Positions 45,537 through 57,836 of a DNA stretch of 64,000 bases are shown in pieces; position 1 is the stretch's first letter; every line of letters begins with the position of its first letter. The DNA is taken from positions 62,001 to 126,000 of the forward strand of contig CM063246.1 in assembly GCA_032158295.1 (NCBI GenBank), given 5' to 3'. A program made the translations under genes and the position numbers. This DNA is from Pycnopodia helianthoides (Eukaryota > Echinodermata > Asteroidea > Forcipulatida > Asteriidae). Below the pieces are notes generated by a model. It ran no database searches. It was not told where the DNA came from and saw only the letters and a program-made list of their open reading frames with translations.

Positions 45537-48500
45537 CTTTTAGAAAGATATGTTTAATATAATTATTTAAATACAGTTAAATTGGTAATTTTCTTTCTGC
45601 AAAAACACATTAAGCATTCAAGATTGGACAGTGCCTGTTCTTTTATAATGTTGACATGGCCTTGTTGGCCCCTCTTTCGCAGGACTAGACCTATTTTTGG
45701 GGGGTCACTGCAGTCTAAAAATGACCCTAATATGGGTCAAACTTACGCAGAATCCGAGTTAAGTCCCTTTTAAAAACCACTTTCCGGGTCAGCTTGACCC
45801 AAAAATGGTTCAGCCCCCTGGGACCCCAAATTATACGAAGTACTTTATCCCTGTATGTGCAGATAATCCCTCACCGTCATGATCTTTGTGTAAATCCTTT
45901 GACAAAAAGAGACATGACCACTTTTATAAATATTTTGTGTGCAAAATGTTGAAGTCATGATATAAATACATTCAATTGGCAAGTTGCTCAACAAAACGTA
46001 GCATTGTTGCCATTCAACACTTCTGTTTAAAATACCCCCCCCCAACAACTGAATGCAGTGTTCAAAGAGAAACTCGAAAATACTACAAATCATTATAGAC
46101 TTTGGGTGTTAAAATCGGTATGAAGTTTAACCGAAAAGTTTTATAATATTATAAAATGAATATTCAGTCAACAATCATGACGACTTGAAACAGCAGAATT
46201 CTGCTTCTTCCGATTAAAGATTGTTTGTGCTTTGCGCGGTTTGAGCAGGTTTGGTTTTCGCTCAAATAAACCAATAATTAACCGTACGGATTGTAGTCTA
46301 GACTGGTCATGCTCTGTAATCTGACACAAAAAGTGCCCCTCTTTCCAGTCCTTGAATCAAAAACATGTTAGGATGGAAAGCTTAATGGTTATATTTACAT
46401 AAACCGTGCGACCTAAATTTCTGCGAATTTGCTATCGAGTTTGCCATTCAATTGAATAGTGGGAGAACCCTAACGAAAAATGACAAACATTTAATGTGGT
46501 GTGACCTCTATATAAAACTTTTTTGAATCAAAAAGTGACCCATTTTCCGTCTTCTTATTTAATAGAAATTACATATTTCTTTTCAGAACGAGGATTACAG
46601 TTCTGCACAATGCTGAGCAACGTAACAGGTTTAACAAAGTATTTTCCAGAAGCAGAGGTAATCGTCTCTGAGATCGTGATTTTTAAGGGAACTTCCCGTG
46701 TTGGACAGATCACCTAGCTCACGCTAACTCTTCATAGTTAATATGCTCGGTCAATTATGACTTGGGAGATTTTAGAGTGTGTTATCTGCGATCAAAGTAA
46801 AACACGATTGCTTGACTAGGGATGGTAATTAAAGACCACGTATTCAGAGTTACATTGACACATTAATGGCTCTAACTCGGTTTCATTAACTGCAGAATCA
46901 GGATATATCAATACTAAGCTGTAACTCACTTTGACATCAGGATTGGTGTAACAGAAATCGATGGTTGGTGATATTGAATCCAATGTCGCTAATCCTGACG
47001 ATGCAGTGTGTCCACCTCGTGCCCTTTTGTCTGTTGACTTCAAATCGAATTGAGAACCCCCTGTTTCTTTGAAGTGCACCACGTGGTATATCTACACATT
47101 CAAAGGGTCGAAGGAATAATGACACTTATTGAGTACGAGGTGATTCACCGTAAAACAAAATTAAACTTATATATTAAACATCAACGACTTGAAAGTGGCT
47201 GCTAGAACAGCTTAATATCAAGGAAGTTGAATGATTAATTATATTCTTCTTCTTTGTGTATATATTTTGAGAGAATATAGTGAGTGACATGTCATTTTCT
47301 TGTTAATGTGATCCCCCAACAGCTTCAGTAAACCATACTGACCTTTGACCCATACAATAAGACAACCATGATTGTAACAGTAAGATGGACGCGGCAAACC
47401 TCAACCAATAACTCTTTGTCAGCTGCAAGTTCCTCTATCGACTCCAAAATACTGCAACCAATAGAAAAAAAAGTTTCCATTAATTCACTTGAACAGTTTA
47501 ACGGGGACATTGGCTCGCCACAATAACAAAATCAAACACCATTATGGTATCCTTATGGGCTATGGCCCTTTTCGAAACCACGGCTTGGGCTCATCAGGCT
47601 TCGTTTGCCTATTAAGCCCGTATGCGCACGCATGTAAAGCACGATCGGTTTACTAGTGCATGCAGCACTCAGTCCAACACCATTTAGTCACCCAACAACC
47701 AAACTGTTGGATTCTGATTACGGTGGTATACCTGATCCCATGTGTTGGCATGTGGCCTAAATAAGGATTGAGGAACGAGGAGACTTCTGAGCTGTTACAA
47801 CTGTTTAATCAGCCATGTTGAATAACACCGCCCTCTGTTAGCGGGTGGATATGTGACACCATGAAAAGCATAATCAGTTTACCATTCAGTAACTCAACAC
47901 CAAAATGGTTGGACTCTGATTATAGGTGGTATGCCCGATCCCAAAACATATCAGTTTACTAGTGCAGTCCTCTTTCCAACACCATTCAGTAACTCAACAC
48001 CCAAACTGTTGGACTCTGCATGGTTGTATGTCTGATCCCATGTAAAGCATAATCAGTTTACTAGAGTAGTCCTCAGTCCAACACCATTTAGTGATCCAAC
48101 ATCCAAACTGTTGGACTCTGATTATGGTGGTATGCCTGATCCCATGTATAGCATAATCAGTTTACTAGTACAGTCTTTTTTCAAACACCATTCAGTAACT
48201 CAACACTCAAACTGTTAACTTCTGATTATGATAGTATGCCTGATCCCATTTAAAACATAATCAGTTTACTAGTCAGTCCTCAGTCCAACACCATTCAGTA
48301 TCTCACGCCCAAACTGTTGGACTCTGATTATGCCTGATCCCATGTAAAACATATCAGTTTACTAGTGCAGTCCTCTTTCCAACACCATTCAGTAACTCAA
48401 CACCCAAACTGTTGGACACAGATTGGTATGCCTAATCCTACGGTTTACTAGAAAAAACAGTTCTCATTCGAACATAATCAACGAATGCAGCTGGATTTTG

Positions 48501-51500
48501 TTGTCAGGGTTTACAATCACGCAGTTTCATATAGAATGGTCATCATAGGCCATCACGTTATATGGGTATGGGGGAGGGTGTCTAGTGTCATGGTTGAGGC
48601 CAGGATTAAACATATAGGAGAGTATAGCCGTTTAATAAAATACAATATAATGGTTACTCATTATGCAAATATAACCTTAAAGATGCATCGCCCGGGTTGT
48701 TTCCTACGAAAGTGTATGGTGCCGCCACATGTAGGCTATAAAAGAACCCGCTCTGATGGTGTTTAGGTAAACTATCATGGTACGTACACCGTCGTGCACG
48801 TACACTGTAACTATTATGTACGTACATGATAATTATCGTGTACGTGCACAATAATGATTATGTACGAAAATGATAGTTACGTGTACATACACGTAACTAT
48901 TATGTATGTACAATGTCATGTACGTACACTGTAACTATCATGTACGTACAAGATAGTTATCGTGTACGTACATTTAACTATCATGTACGTATAGTTATTA
49001 TGTACGTAAATGTAACTATCATGTACATACACGTAACTACCATGAACATACACGATAGCTATAATGTACGTGCACGAGATTTATATTGTATGTAACTATT
49101 TTGTACACGATAAGTCTTAAGTTTGTGCACGATAAAAGCGGAATTGTTTTATTCATGTGGTGGCACTACATTTCGGTATACTTGAGACACAGAATGGACA
49201 AACCTGTCAACGATTTGTAAAGAAACAAATTTAATTTAAAGAAACAAATGAACTATTTGTCAAGACCTGATTTTATCTCTTTAAGCAGCCGTGCACATAC
49301 AATGTTAATGTTACAAGTATTTCGTGCATCCGGTATACGTCAAATAATTTTAGTTTTTTCAATCGTAATCTCTCAAAAGTCGTTTTACGTCAGAACCTTT
49401 TAATGGTCAGGGTCACCCAAACACGCCCTTGTGCGAATCCACTTACAGGATGATTAATGCTCGCGGCTGTTTTAGCTCTACAGCAAATTTTCAGCTTTTA
49501 CGAAGAGGCCCGTGTTCACAGGTAACATAGAGGGCGTGCACAAGCAAGCGAACACTTATACGACAGGTGTGTTCAGCATTTTCCGCTCTTTTGTAGTGTT
49601 TCAGAACGGTATTTTAAGTAGCGTGTTTTTCTTGTTTCCATCAAGCTTTCACTTCAAGAAGGAAATAGGTCAGCCATCGGATAAAGATAAGGAGGAGATT
49701 GCTGTATTTTCCATCTTCTTCTTGCGAATTGATATTAATTTTCGAGTGCTTTTGCGGGGGTTCAGTTAAAGTCAGGGATGCAACCTTGTATGGCTTTATG
49801 GAGCAAGGTGTGATGGTTTTATTGTCACACAGTTACCACACTTAACACTTATTGTTCACCAGACACTTCGTCATTGTGTATCAATCCTAGAACGTCTTTC
49901 TTTCTTTGCCTTCTGAGTCTTAAAAGCATTTGGGTACTCTGTTTTTTAATCTCCACATCAGTTTGAATTATTAAACTTTCCTAACCTTGGAGGTTTAAAT
50001 TGCGATTGCATCACCCACGCAATAACTCTATCCAACGGATTAAAGCGGGGATCTGTGATGTGTTGTTTTAATTATAGTCTTGAACACAATTTCCATTTGG
50101 ATTTATCGTGGGTAGCATAATGGCTTGTGCGTCACTGTTCGCCGTCATTGGGATTACAGTAAGGATTTTACTGAACTCGGGTTTCCCTAAAATAGTTAGC
50201 GCTGTATCGAAAACAACCGCTGTATACTAATACTATAATCATTAACTGTTAGTGTGAAATATGTGTATTTATATTTAAATATATTTTATATAATACATTA
50301 TTTAGCGTACATTTTCATACCACTGTTATGAAAATTTAATACAAATAAAAATTATGTAGTTTTCTGTGTAAAATGTTTTTTCAATCTTTTTTCAAATTAA
50401 CTTTTAAAGCATGACATCTTAAAAATGTATCTTTCCTTTTAAGTTTGACATTTCCTTATCAATGTTTTACTCGTTGACGCAGTGTACGGATTGTAATGAA
50501 ATTGTAATTCAGAAGGAGAGATTTTATGCCTGGCATTGGAGAAAAATATTCAATATATGTTGAGAGTAAACGGCCTTTAGTTTTGCCAAAAGACTTTGAT
50601 TTGAATAGAGCCCCAGTTTGTTCCTAACTTTTCAAATGTTGTCAGGTGATTCCCTTGACAACGACTATTGCTTCTTAATTTGAATGAAACGGTTTCTCGA
50701 TTTGAGTTATTGTATTGATATTTGGATAGGACAATGGGCGCAAGAGTTGATTGATTGGACACCGATACCTCAAGTCAGAAGATGAGGCAAATAACAAAGA
50801 AGATTGATGGACGAAATCTAGGAATGTATGCGGATTACATGCAATAGAGAAGCGAGATGAAAATTCAACCAACAGTTTTTATTTCTACAGTGGAGCGACA
50901 CAAAGAGATTAGATTCTGATATTTCATACTTACAGTGTTTTCATAAGGATACCGAATATCGTCATTAATGTTTCGTTGTATATACAAATACTGATGAATT
51001 GACTCTCATTGAATGCCGACGGCGCTTTCCTCACTTTTACACATAGATAGATGCCCCATGACAGGAGTAGAAGCGTAACTAGAGGAAGAGGAGGAGAAGA
51101 AGAAAAAAATAAGAAGAATAAGGAGAAGAAAAAGAAGGAGAAGGAGAAGGAGGGGGAGGAGGCGGAGGAGGAGGAGGAGGAAAAAATAAAAAACACCGCT
51201 CAAAACCTAATGGAAATATTCTTTGAATTTATACACAAAACAATAATATGTCTGGTCTAGGTAAAATAATTGAAAGGGAAAACATACTGTTGATTAAATC
51301 TCACTTATTTAATAATGTGAATGTACAATGAATGTGAATGTTTCGTTGTATCTGATGAACCATGACATGATGAAGATGAACCATAACATGATGAAGATTT
51401 AATAATTCACTTCAGTAATTCAATAACTTGTCTCAAAGAGATGTCAATAATGGACCAAGAACTTAATTCACAACATAATTCACTCTGTAACAACAAAAGG

Positions 51501-54500
51501 CTCTCTTTTATTTCCTAATTTTTTGAGAGCGCAAAACAATTACAGAAACCATTTCATGAATCGTTCTCACTCACTTCCTTCTCCGATGTAACTCCAAAGT
51601 GTAATTTTACATATCTCATATTTCATCTTGGCTGATGTTTCTCTAGTCTCTAGCACGGGTTGCTCAACGATGGTTCCAACAGACAGGAATATGACCATCA
51701 GTAGCACCAATACTGCTATCCGGATGTACAGTCTGGTATCTTTTATGCGGACAGGCTTGGCGCTCCGTACAGTGAACACTACGGTGATTCTGTTGAATAA
51801 AAGAGTTCAAAGTCGTAAGCTTTTGCTCTTCCTGTGTTAATTTCTGAAATAAAAATATCAGACTTATCCACCCTCATTTTCCCTGAGCTTAGCCTTTGGC
51901 ACCAGAAGCGAAAATAAGGTAAATGTTTGGGAGCACAGGAAAGGGGCACTGCTGGCAAATAAAACTGTAGTTTTTGTTTGCATTTTTACAGTATCTAAAT
52001 CTACGCAATGATCAGTGGTATGTCCTTTTTCAGCGCCATTGTCATGCTGTTTACTATTTTTTTTCCATTAAAGATAATCTGACATGGAGGTAAACAAACA
52101 CAGGTAATTATCTGCCTTTAGATTTATACGTTGAGTGGCACTAATAAAGCTTGTAAAATACAACATCATCATAGTAACTTTTCAGATTTCAATTGGTGGT
52201 GGTATGGTGGTGGGGGGGGGGGGCGGACATCATTGGGGGACGACGTGTACCACACCCCCAATAATTACGCAACTGCCAGGGCCCAATTTAATATTAAAAA
52301 TGTGACCATTGTATAAAATGTGTAGGGAATCCGTCATGGACATTAATGAAACAGAAATGGTACTTGAGTCGGAAGTCTTTTTATCCAGTAAGCAATTGTT
52401 TACTGAAACATCTCAATGAAATTGGTCCCATGTTGTACATTATTGTCAGCCTTGTTTGGAGGCCACGAGACGGGAGAGTCGTGGATATGTATAATAAATA
52501 ACAATGACAACAGTGTAATCAAAAGTGCTGGAATGATCTATACTTGTTCATCACTCAAAATATGACATTGTCAGGGAATTACTTGACTATTCTATAAATA
52601 GTCCCCGTCAGAATTAACCCGGAATCCGGGTCCCAGGGGGCCTGACCCACTTCAAAGTCAGGCTGGATTAGATTTCAACTTGGATTCTGCGTAAGTTTTG
52701 TCAATTTATGGGTAAATTTGAGACGGACTCTGGGTCATAATGACCCAAGAGGAAATGGGTCTGTCCCCAGGAAATCCGGTATCCGTGTCAATTCTGACCC
52801 GGAATGGTTGAGAGTGAATAAATAGTCAATCGTATACATCGTGTTAAGTACCAGTACGTTCACCGTTACCAAAACACTGATTATATCGCTGCATTTATTT
52901 TGATAATATTCACACACACACAAAAGAAAAAAGTAAACTTTTCTTTTCAACTAGGTAATAATTACCTCCATGTTTTGAAGAGTAACGCACCGTATGCTAA
53001 AGCAACACCGATATATCGTATCCAAGGTTGCAAAACACAAGGCAAAGTGCCAGTAAAAACAGCACGCAGAATAATCTGTAGAAGAAAAGAGGTTTGATGG
53101 GAAGTGGACTTTAGCATACAGTCTGAATATGTCATGAGGAACAGGTATTTGGCTGTAGGGCCATCGAAGTATATCCCATTAAAAAAATACAGCTTAAATA
53201 ACAAGCAATGGCAGCCAGTTAAGATAAAATAAAAAATATGCTCGTTATTCTACCAAATGTTTGTTTAAAAGTTTACTCGGCCATGGCCATATAGACTGTG
53301 CAAGTCTCGAGCATACTCACCCGTGTAAGTGCGCGAGTGTTTCCTCACGCGTTAAAGCAATGTAGCTGGGACCAAAAATGTCCCAAAATGTTCGAATAAT
53401 GCGCGAGACTTGCACGGTCTATAGCCAGAGATCTTTCTCATGACATACTCTGACTGTGTGCCAAATTCCATTCTTGTATCATCAAAGGCACATTTCCACC
53501 ACCAATCCACCGTACTACATACTCTTAAACATTATTGATCTTTAACCCGTAGGCCTTTACTTGTTAAATTAATTGTTTGCTTTACGGAAATAGTGTGTGA
53601 CCATTGGGCATTTGATTGATAACGAACGAGATTCAGCACTATATTTTATGCGCTGTAATGTACGCCCTCTCGAAAAATCTAGCCTGTGTCGATAATTGAG
53701 AGCCATTTGCAGTGGCCATGCCAATAAATGCACAATTCCGTCAATTAAGATGTGTTTTCATTCAATTTATTTGATTTGAAGCTCTCTGCTTTTTAGTCTT
53801 CAACTAAAAGTAATTACAATTAGCAATTAAAACTCAATCTAAATGGTGACGTTCCTTACAGAACGTAATTGCCTCCCATTGGCTGTATTAATTAAACCAA
53901 CCTCTGAATACATTATTGCTGAACCAAGTAGGAAAACGTACAGCAGACCTGGGCTTGCTGCCTTGAAAACCTACACAAAGATCAAAACAAAACAAAAATG
54001 CACATGGTATAATGCTGTATAAGAAGGGTGAAGTTTAAGATGGTGTGGTCTTTCACTGACAACTTCATTAACTTGAATGTGAAGTCTAACTTTTGTTTCC
54101 CAAATCAGGCGATATCCAACTTAGCTTGCATTGGTTTCATTTATATTGGGTGGGGGCTGGGGCCGGTTCGAGTCCGAGTATACATTTGCTTTAAGTGTCC
54201 ATTCATTGTAATGCACTCTTCTGTCGTAAGTGACACTCCTGTGGCCGAATTATCAAATCTGGGGCAGTTGTTTAGAATGACTTTGTGACATGAAGCAACC
54301 ATGATACACTACACCTTGAAAGAAATACAAGGTGAGGTGGCGCATACTGCTGTCAAACCATGCCAGAAGCACAGGGGGAAACCTCTTCTCTTTACGATAC
54401 TGGGTTATTTTACGTGCATTACACAACACGTGATACATACGGCTATAACGTCTCATCCGAAGGAAGAAGCATGAATGGTTTGTGTCTTGTTTAAGGACAC

Positions 54501-54862
54501 AAGTGTCAAGACCGGGACTCGAACCCACACTCTGCTAATTAGAAACACCAGAGCTTGATTCTGGTGCTCTTTATTCTAAAAATTTTCCCGGTCAGAATTG
54601 ACACGAATTCCTGGTCCCAGAGGGCCTGACCCTTTTCTGTGTCAGGCTGACTCGGACACTGGTTTCAAAATGGGATTTTAACTCGAATTCTGCGTCAATT
54701 TGACCCATGTATGTGTCATTTTGACACAAATTCCGGGTCATATTGACCCATGAACAGCTCAGGCCCCACGGGACCAGGAACCCGGGTTATTTCTTACCCT
54801 AACGTTTCAGTGGATGTTTGCTCGACAACGAAACGCCACATATAGTACTTAACGTTCCAATG

Positions 54863-54917
<55 letters not shown>

Positions 54918-56649
54918 ACAGTTCTTATATAGCGCTTTATCACGTCCGATGGGCGTCTCAAAGCGCTCAGTATTTTTCCTGCAAGGTATAATGTGGAGCT
55001 ACGTTTTGAAGTATTAGACCTGTTCCTTAACATAGCACCAAGTAATGGTTTACAAGGTGCTGTGGCGCATTATGCTGCCAATCAAACCAGGAACACCGGG
55101 GCGAACCCCTTCTCTTAGCGATAAGTGTAACTGGGTTCTTTTACGTGCATTACACAACACACGGGACCTACGGCTTTACGTCCCATCCGAAGGACGAAGC
55201 AATAATGGTTAAGTGTCTGGGGTCCCGCCCCGAACTTTTTCCTTTCACAACCAAAACTTACCCTGTCTCCATTAGTCTCTTCACTCGATCGGTGTTCAAC
55301 TAAAGTGCATTAACAAAATTGAGGCGTTGCTAAATGTGGGCATCCACGTGCGGTTCATTGGAAAATCCCACCATGTCAATTAGGTTTTTCTTTTTGAGAC
55401 CATTGTGCAAGAGATTAAAATATTCGATTACGCCAGATATAAATCTTTTCGAATCACGACATAAAACTTAAACGGGATCCTCTGTGGAAACGCACCTTAT
55501 TGTTTCGTTGCACCCAAGTGTAGACAGTGAAAAGACATAGCATCAACATACACGAGCTAGTCACAGATAGAGAAACTATCTTTAAGATGGGAGATGGCTC
55601 TAGGAGACAAGGCGAGTCGTCCACGCATTCGTCACATTTCTCTGCACATGGTAAGCAGTCGAATTCATCGCTGTGAAAAAAAGAAGAAAAAAAGCTTTGT
55701 CATATGCAATTCATTTACATGCATGATTGATCAATGGTTTAGTTGTTCGTAGTTCGCGTTTCTGTGCAACGTTTTATTTCAACAAAAAAATTATAATTAA
55801 TATAATCTTCGTGACTTGTATTGTGACATCACACTTTGTGTAGCAATTAATATTGATTCGCACTTTGATCTAAGATCAATCCTAGCTCTTTGTGGTTGAG
55901 CCATAGGCTTGCTTTCCCCCCACCACAAAGCCTCAAACATAAAACCCTAAACACCTGGCTCACTGTTCTCTCTTTTGCTACGTGGATAATGTTGGCTGAG
56001 CTCGGAAAACTGGCGTTTCGTTTCTTCGGGCGTTATGACAATTCTCCCAAATGTATCATCTTACGAGGTGGTGAATGGGCAGTATACACCTAATACGGCA
56101 GGTATGTATTTCATTGATGACACAAACATGGAATTAAGCACACTGTCAGAGTATTCCACGCAAAAGGTGACTAGGGCCATCGCAGTTGTCCTTTAAACAG
56201 ATATAACATTGCTTGTTCTTCCGACCTGTATTTTTTCAAAGGACAAATCTGCGATGGCCCTTTAGCCAAATATCTTTTTCATGACATACTCTGACTTTGC
56301 GCTAAATTCCATGCGTGTATCATCAAAGACAAATCCCCCAAATATTTAGTCCCCTATCTGCCCCCACTTTATGTGCGGTCCCCTATCTGCCCCACTTTAT
56401 GTGCGGTCCCCTATCTGCCCCATTTATGTGCGTCAAATTCGTTGTCGTAAACGCAAGAATCGAAACAATTAAGTTCACGAACCTGTCGTATACATTAGGT
56501 AATCCACGTACTTTCTTGCTGTATTCGTCCTCAATTGTGGTGCCATTGAATGACGGACTACCGAAAGTCGAAACAGGGAAGTAGTAGCCTTTCAAACAAT
56601 GGCACAAATAGGCGCCTCGTTGAAAACCAAGACCTGATATCGGGATGCA
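45309..56649 (-). CDS. GPR158: orphan class C GPCR, GPR158/GPR179 family (N-terminus past right edge)
   Basis: GPR158 and GPR179 are class C receptors that scaffold RGS proteins at the plasma membrane; GPR158 has been reported as a glycine-responsive receptor. Exons on the minus strand: 56483-56649, 55496-55670, 53902-53970, 52966-53075, 51575-51789, 50934-51078, 47343-47451, 46930-47091 and one starting at 45536. All phases join. Order: EGF-like/Cys-rich module (LCHCLKGYYFP; DCLPCAEKCDECVDDSPC), then seven membrane segments, the best match being WGIYLCVKVRKAPSAF plus YNETLMTIFGILMK (TM5-TM6) and VCRVHLTVTIMVVLLYGSK (TM7), then a cytoplasmic tail. The extracellular Cache domain and signal peptide are not in the window. 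The tail runs into 45-bp tandem repeats, and its true end is uncertain. Whether it is closer to GPR158 or GPR179 cannot be decided here. Confidence 0.9.
45655..45835. mobile_element. GACCCGG-type MITE, reverse copy
   Basis: AACTTACGCAGAATCCGAGT, CCACTTTCCGGGTCAGCTTG and CAGCCCCCTGGGACCCC are the reverse complement of the family. It lies just upstream of the last GPR158-like exon. Confidence 0.65.
46930..47091 (-). CDS. GPR158: GPR158-like exon: proximal cytoplasmic tail
   Basis: 54 codons, phase 0 at both ends, IYHVVHFKETGGSQFDLKST through TDFCYTNPDVK-like end (SPTIDFCYTNPDVK). Acceptor GTGTAG, donor AAA|GTGAGT. Little similarity beyond position, but splice sites and phase fit. Confidence 0.8.
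47343..47451 (-). CDS. GPR158: GPR158-like exon: TM6-TM7
   Basis: ILESIEELAADKELLVEVCR then VHLTVTIMVVLLYGSK; acceptor GGTTGCAG, donor AAG|GTCAGT. HLTVT in TM7 is conserved with vertebrate GPR158 as I recall it. Confidence 0.94.
47640..48470. repeat. about 105-bp tandem repeat, seven to eight copies (intergenic/5' side of a GPR158-like intron)
   Basis: Units share CAACACCATTCAGTAACTCA, CCAAACTGTTGGACTCTGAT, TATGCCTGATCCCATGTAAA and CATAATCAGTTTACTAGTGC with small length changes. It lies in the GPR158-like intron 47452-50933. Confidence 0.9.
48770..49115. repeat. palindromic GTACGTAC minisatellite
   Basis: TGTACGTACA-type palindromes alternate with TAACTATCA or ATAGTTATCG about every 20-25 bases, more than a dozen times, so the tract can fold on itself in many registers. 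It lies in the same GPR158-like intron. Confidence 0.88.
49120..50930. other. GPR158-like intron, no further exon seen
   Basis: AT-rich, with only short frames. The splice phases of the flanking exons (2 and 2) already join, so no exon is missing here. Confidence 0.5.
50934..51078 (-). CDS. GPR158: GPR158-like exon: TM5 and most of TM6
   Basis: 145 nt with the family hallmark TLLLLSWGIYLCVKVRKAPS then AFNESQFISICIYNETLMTI. The acceptor is preceded by more than 100 bases of almost pure pyrimidine. Donor CT|GTAAGT. Confidence 0.95.
51079..51200. repeat. polypurine/polypyrimidine tract at a GPR158-like splice acceptor
   Basis: The plus strand is almost entirely A and G (AGGAGGAGG and GAAGAAGAA) for about 120 bases. 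On the coding strand it is a pyrimidine run ending at the acceptor CCTCTAG of the TM5 exon. Confidence 0.85.
51575..51789 (-). CDS. GPR158: GPR158-like exon: ICL2, TM4 and ECL2
   Basis: 215 nt encoding VRSAKPVRIKDTRLYIRIAV, TM4 (VLLMVIFLSVGTIVEQP) and ECL2 with a Cys (YEICKITLWSYIGEG). Donor A|GTGAGT. Confidence 0.93.
52607..52800. mobile_element. GACCCGG-type MITE
   Basis: Inverted ends GTCAGAATTAACCCGGAATC and ATCCGTGTCAATTCTGACCC. The middle has GGATTCTGCGTAAGTTTTGT. Confidence 0.8.
52966..53075 (-). CDS. GPR158: GPR158-like exon: ECL1 and TM3
   Basis: 110 nt encoding IILRAVFTGTLPCVLQPWIR then YIGVALAYGALLFKTWR. The Cys before LQPW is the one expected to pair with ECL2 in class C receptors. 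Donor AG|GTAATT. Confidence 0.93.
53290..53423. mobile_element. MITE with TATAGACTGTGCAAGTCTCG ends, 134-bp copy
   Basis: Ends TATAGACTGTGCAAGTCTCG and CGAGACTTGCACGGTCTATA. It shares TGGGACCA.AA.TGTCCCA-like centre with the copy at 43638. It is in a GPR158-like intron. Confidence 0.85.
53902..53970 (-). CDS. GPR158: GPR158-like exon: TM2
   Basis: 23 codons, phase 0 at both ends: VFKAASPGLLYVFLLGSAIM then YSE. The acceptor is TGTGTAG and the donor GAG|GTTGGT. Confidence 0.88.
54303..54585 (-). mobile_element. tRNA-derived SINE
   Basis: CCGGGACTCGAACCC is the complement of box B, and ACCAGAGCTTGATTCTGGTG is the anticodon-arm region. The body has TTACGTGCATTACACAACAC and CATCCGAAGGAAGAAGCA, shared with the copy at 55044-55230. 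Confidence 0.75.
54591..54790. mobile_element. GACCCGG-type MITE
   Basis: GTCAGAATTGACACGAATTC, CTGACCCTTTTCTGTGTCAG and GACCAGGAACCCGGGTTA; the same layout as 52607-52800. It directly follows the SINE at 54303-54585. Confidence 0.75.
54858..54914. repeat. (AAT)n microsatellite
   Basis: About 18 uninterrupted AAT triplets. Shorter tracts of the same type are at 1500-1525 and 8481-8506. Confidence 0.95.
54915..55230 (-). mobile_element. SINE body next to an (AAT)n microsatellite
   Basis: ATATAGCGCTTTATCACGTC and GGCGTCTCAAAGCGCTCAGT are followed by GTGGCGCATTATGCTGCCAA, TTACGTGCATTACACAACAC and CATCCGAAGGACGAAGCAAT. It is cut before a full tRNA head. The (AAT)n tract at 54858-54914 is its probable tail. 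Confidence 0.65.
55496..55670 (-). CDS. GPR158: GPR158-like exon: Cys-rich linker and TM1
   Basis: 58 codons after one base. CLPCAEKCDECVDDSPC is followed by TM1 (ILKIVSLSVTSSCMLMLCLF). Acceptor TTTCACAG, donor AAG|GTGCGT. Confidence 0.92.
56320..56435. repeat. short tandem repeat of a 26-bp unit, three copies
   Basis: CCCCTATCTGCCCCACTTTA followed by TGTGCGGT occurs three times just downstream of the EGF-like exon. Confidence 0.8.
56483..56649 (-). CDS. GPR158: GPR158-like exon: EGF-like module
   Basis: Acceptor CTACATAG, donor CAG|GTTCGT. It encodes CIPISGLGFQRGAYLCHCLK, then GYYFP and FNGTTIEDEYSKK. The C..G.GF..G.Y.C.C..GYY pattern is that of a Ca-binding-type EGF module as found before TM1 in this family. 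It starts in phase 0. Confidence 0.85.
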
Positions 56650-56759
56650 CTATGTAGAGAGAAAAACATAAAATAGTCAGAACGTTATGGTAGAACTATA
56701 GTAAGTACAGGTGAATGAGGAAAGTTGAGAGGATGGTCCATGGCCGGCTCTTCTCTGAT

Positions 56760-57315
56760 TACATTTGACGTAATTTCTTTTCGATCCTCTAGTTATCAAG
56801 AAACACATCATAAAGAGAAGGTACATCATTGGTTATTAGAAGATTAAATTAATTCTAATCCTCTATGTTTCACGAAACATATTATAAAGGGATGGTATAT
56901 CGTTGGTTATTGAAAGAGAACGTTCATTCCAATCTTTTAGTTTTCAAGAAACTAATCATAAAGGGGTGGTACATCATTGGTTATCGGAAGAGTACATTCA
57001 TTCCAATCTTTTAGTTTTCAAGAAACATATCATAAAGGGATGGTACATCGTTGGTTATTGGAAGATTACATTCATTCCAATGTTTCACGAAACATGTTAT
57101 AAAGGGACGGTACATCATTGGTTATTGGAAGAGTACATTCATTCCAATTTCCTCTAATTTTCAAGGAACATCATAAAGGGATGGTACATTGGTTAATTGG
57201 AAGAGTACATTCATTCCAATCTTCTAGTTTTCAATAAACTAATTATAAAGGGATGGTACATCATTGGTTATTGGAAGAGACATTCATTCCTATCCTCTGG
57301 TTTTCAAGAAACGAA
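56760..57315. repeat. about 72-bp tandem repeat, seven to eight copies (GPR158-like intron)
   Basis: Units carry ATAAAGGGATGGTACATCAT, TGGTTATTGGAAGAGTACAT and TCATTCCAATCTTTTAGTTT, with drift between copies. Confidence 0.9.
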
Positions 57316-57690
57316 GGTTTCGGTTGGGTGTCATGATACTCGGATATACAGTGCTTATTTCGCAGAGATGCAATTTGTGGGGGAGTCTCATAGCGTCATC
57401 TTGCACGTAGTAATTAGTCATACCACGCTACCTTTTCAATTGCACTAGTAATAATAAATATATTTCACAGGTTTGTAATCAAGTGAGGCTGTTTGTAATT
57501 TTGAGCCCCAATCATCCAAACTAGCCAGAGTGAGAATTCTTAGTTAGTTTTGACTCTTTACTTCTTATCCCCTGTTTGTAATATCGCTAGTGAACACTAA
57601 GGTAGGAAGAAAAGCTCAAAACTCTCTTGTTTTACCCTTGCTGTATGGTTCTACGCACCAATAATCGCTAACGTTAGTTTCCATATCGGT

Positions 57691-57836
57691 ATACAATATA
57701 CAATTGTTGCCTGCGGTCCATGGTGTTTTGTACACCCGAGAGGGGCAAATGGCACCCTTGCCTCGGGTTTCATTTGCCCCCGAGGGTGTACAAAACCCAT
57801 GAACCATGTCACAGCAGGCAATTTGTTTTGTTATAC
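57691..57836. mobile_element. small hairpin MITE
   Basis: ATTGTTGCCTGCGGTCCATG and GTTTTGTACACCCGAGAGGG pair with GAGGGTGTACAAAACCCATG and CAGCAGGCAATTTG. Confidence 0.75.

Noticed and set aside
51051..51260. Lys/Glu-rich plus-strand ORF
   Set aside because: It is the antisense of the polypyrimidine tract before the TM5 exon.
54794..55033. Minus-strand ORF with a poly-Tyr run
   Set aside because: It is the (AAT)n microsatellite plus SINE sequence.
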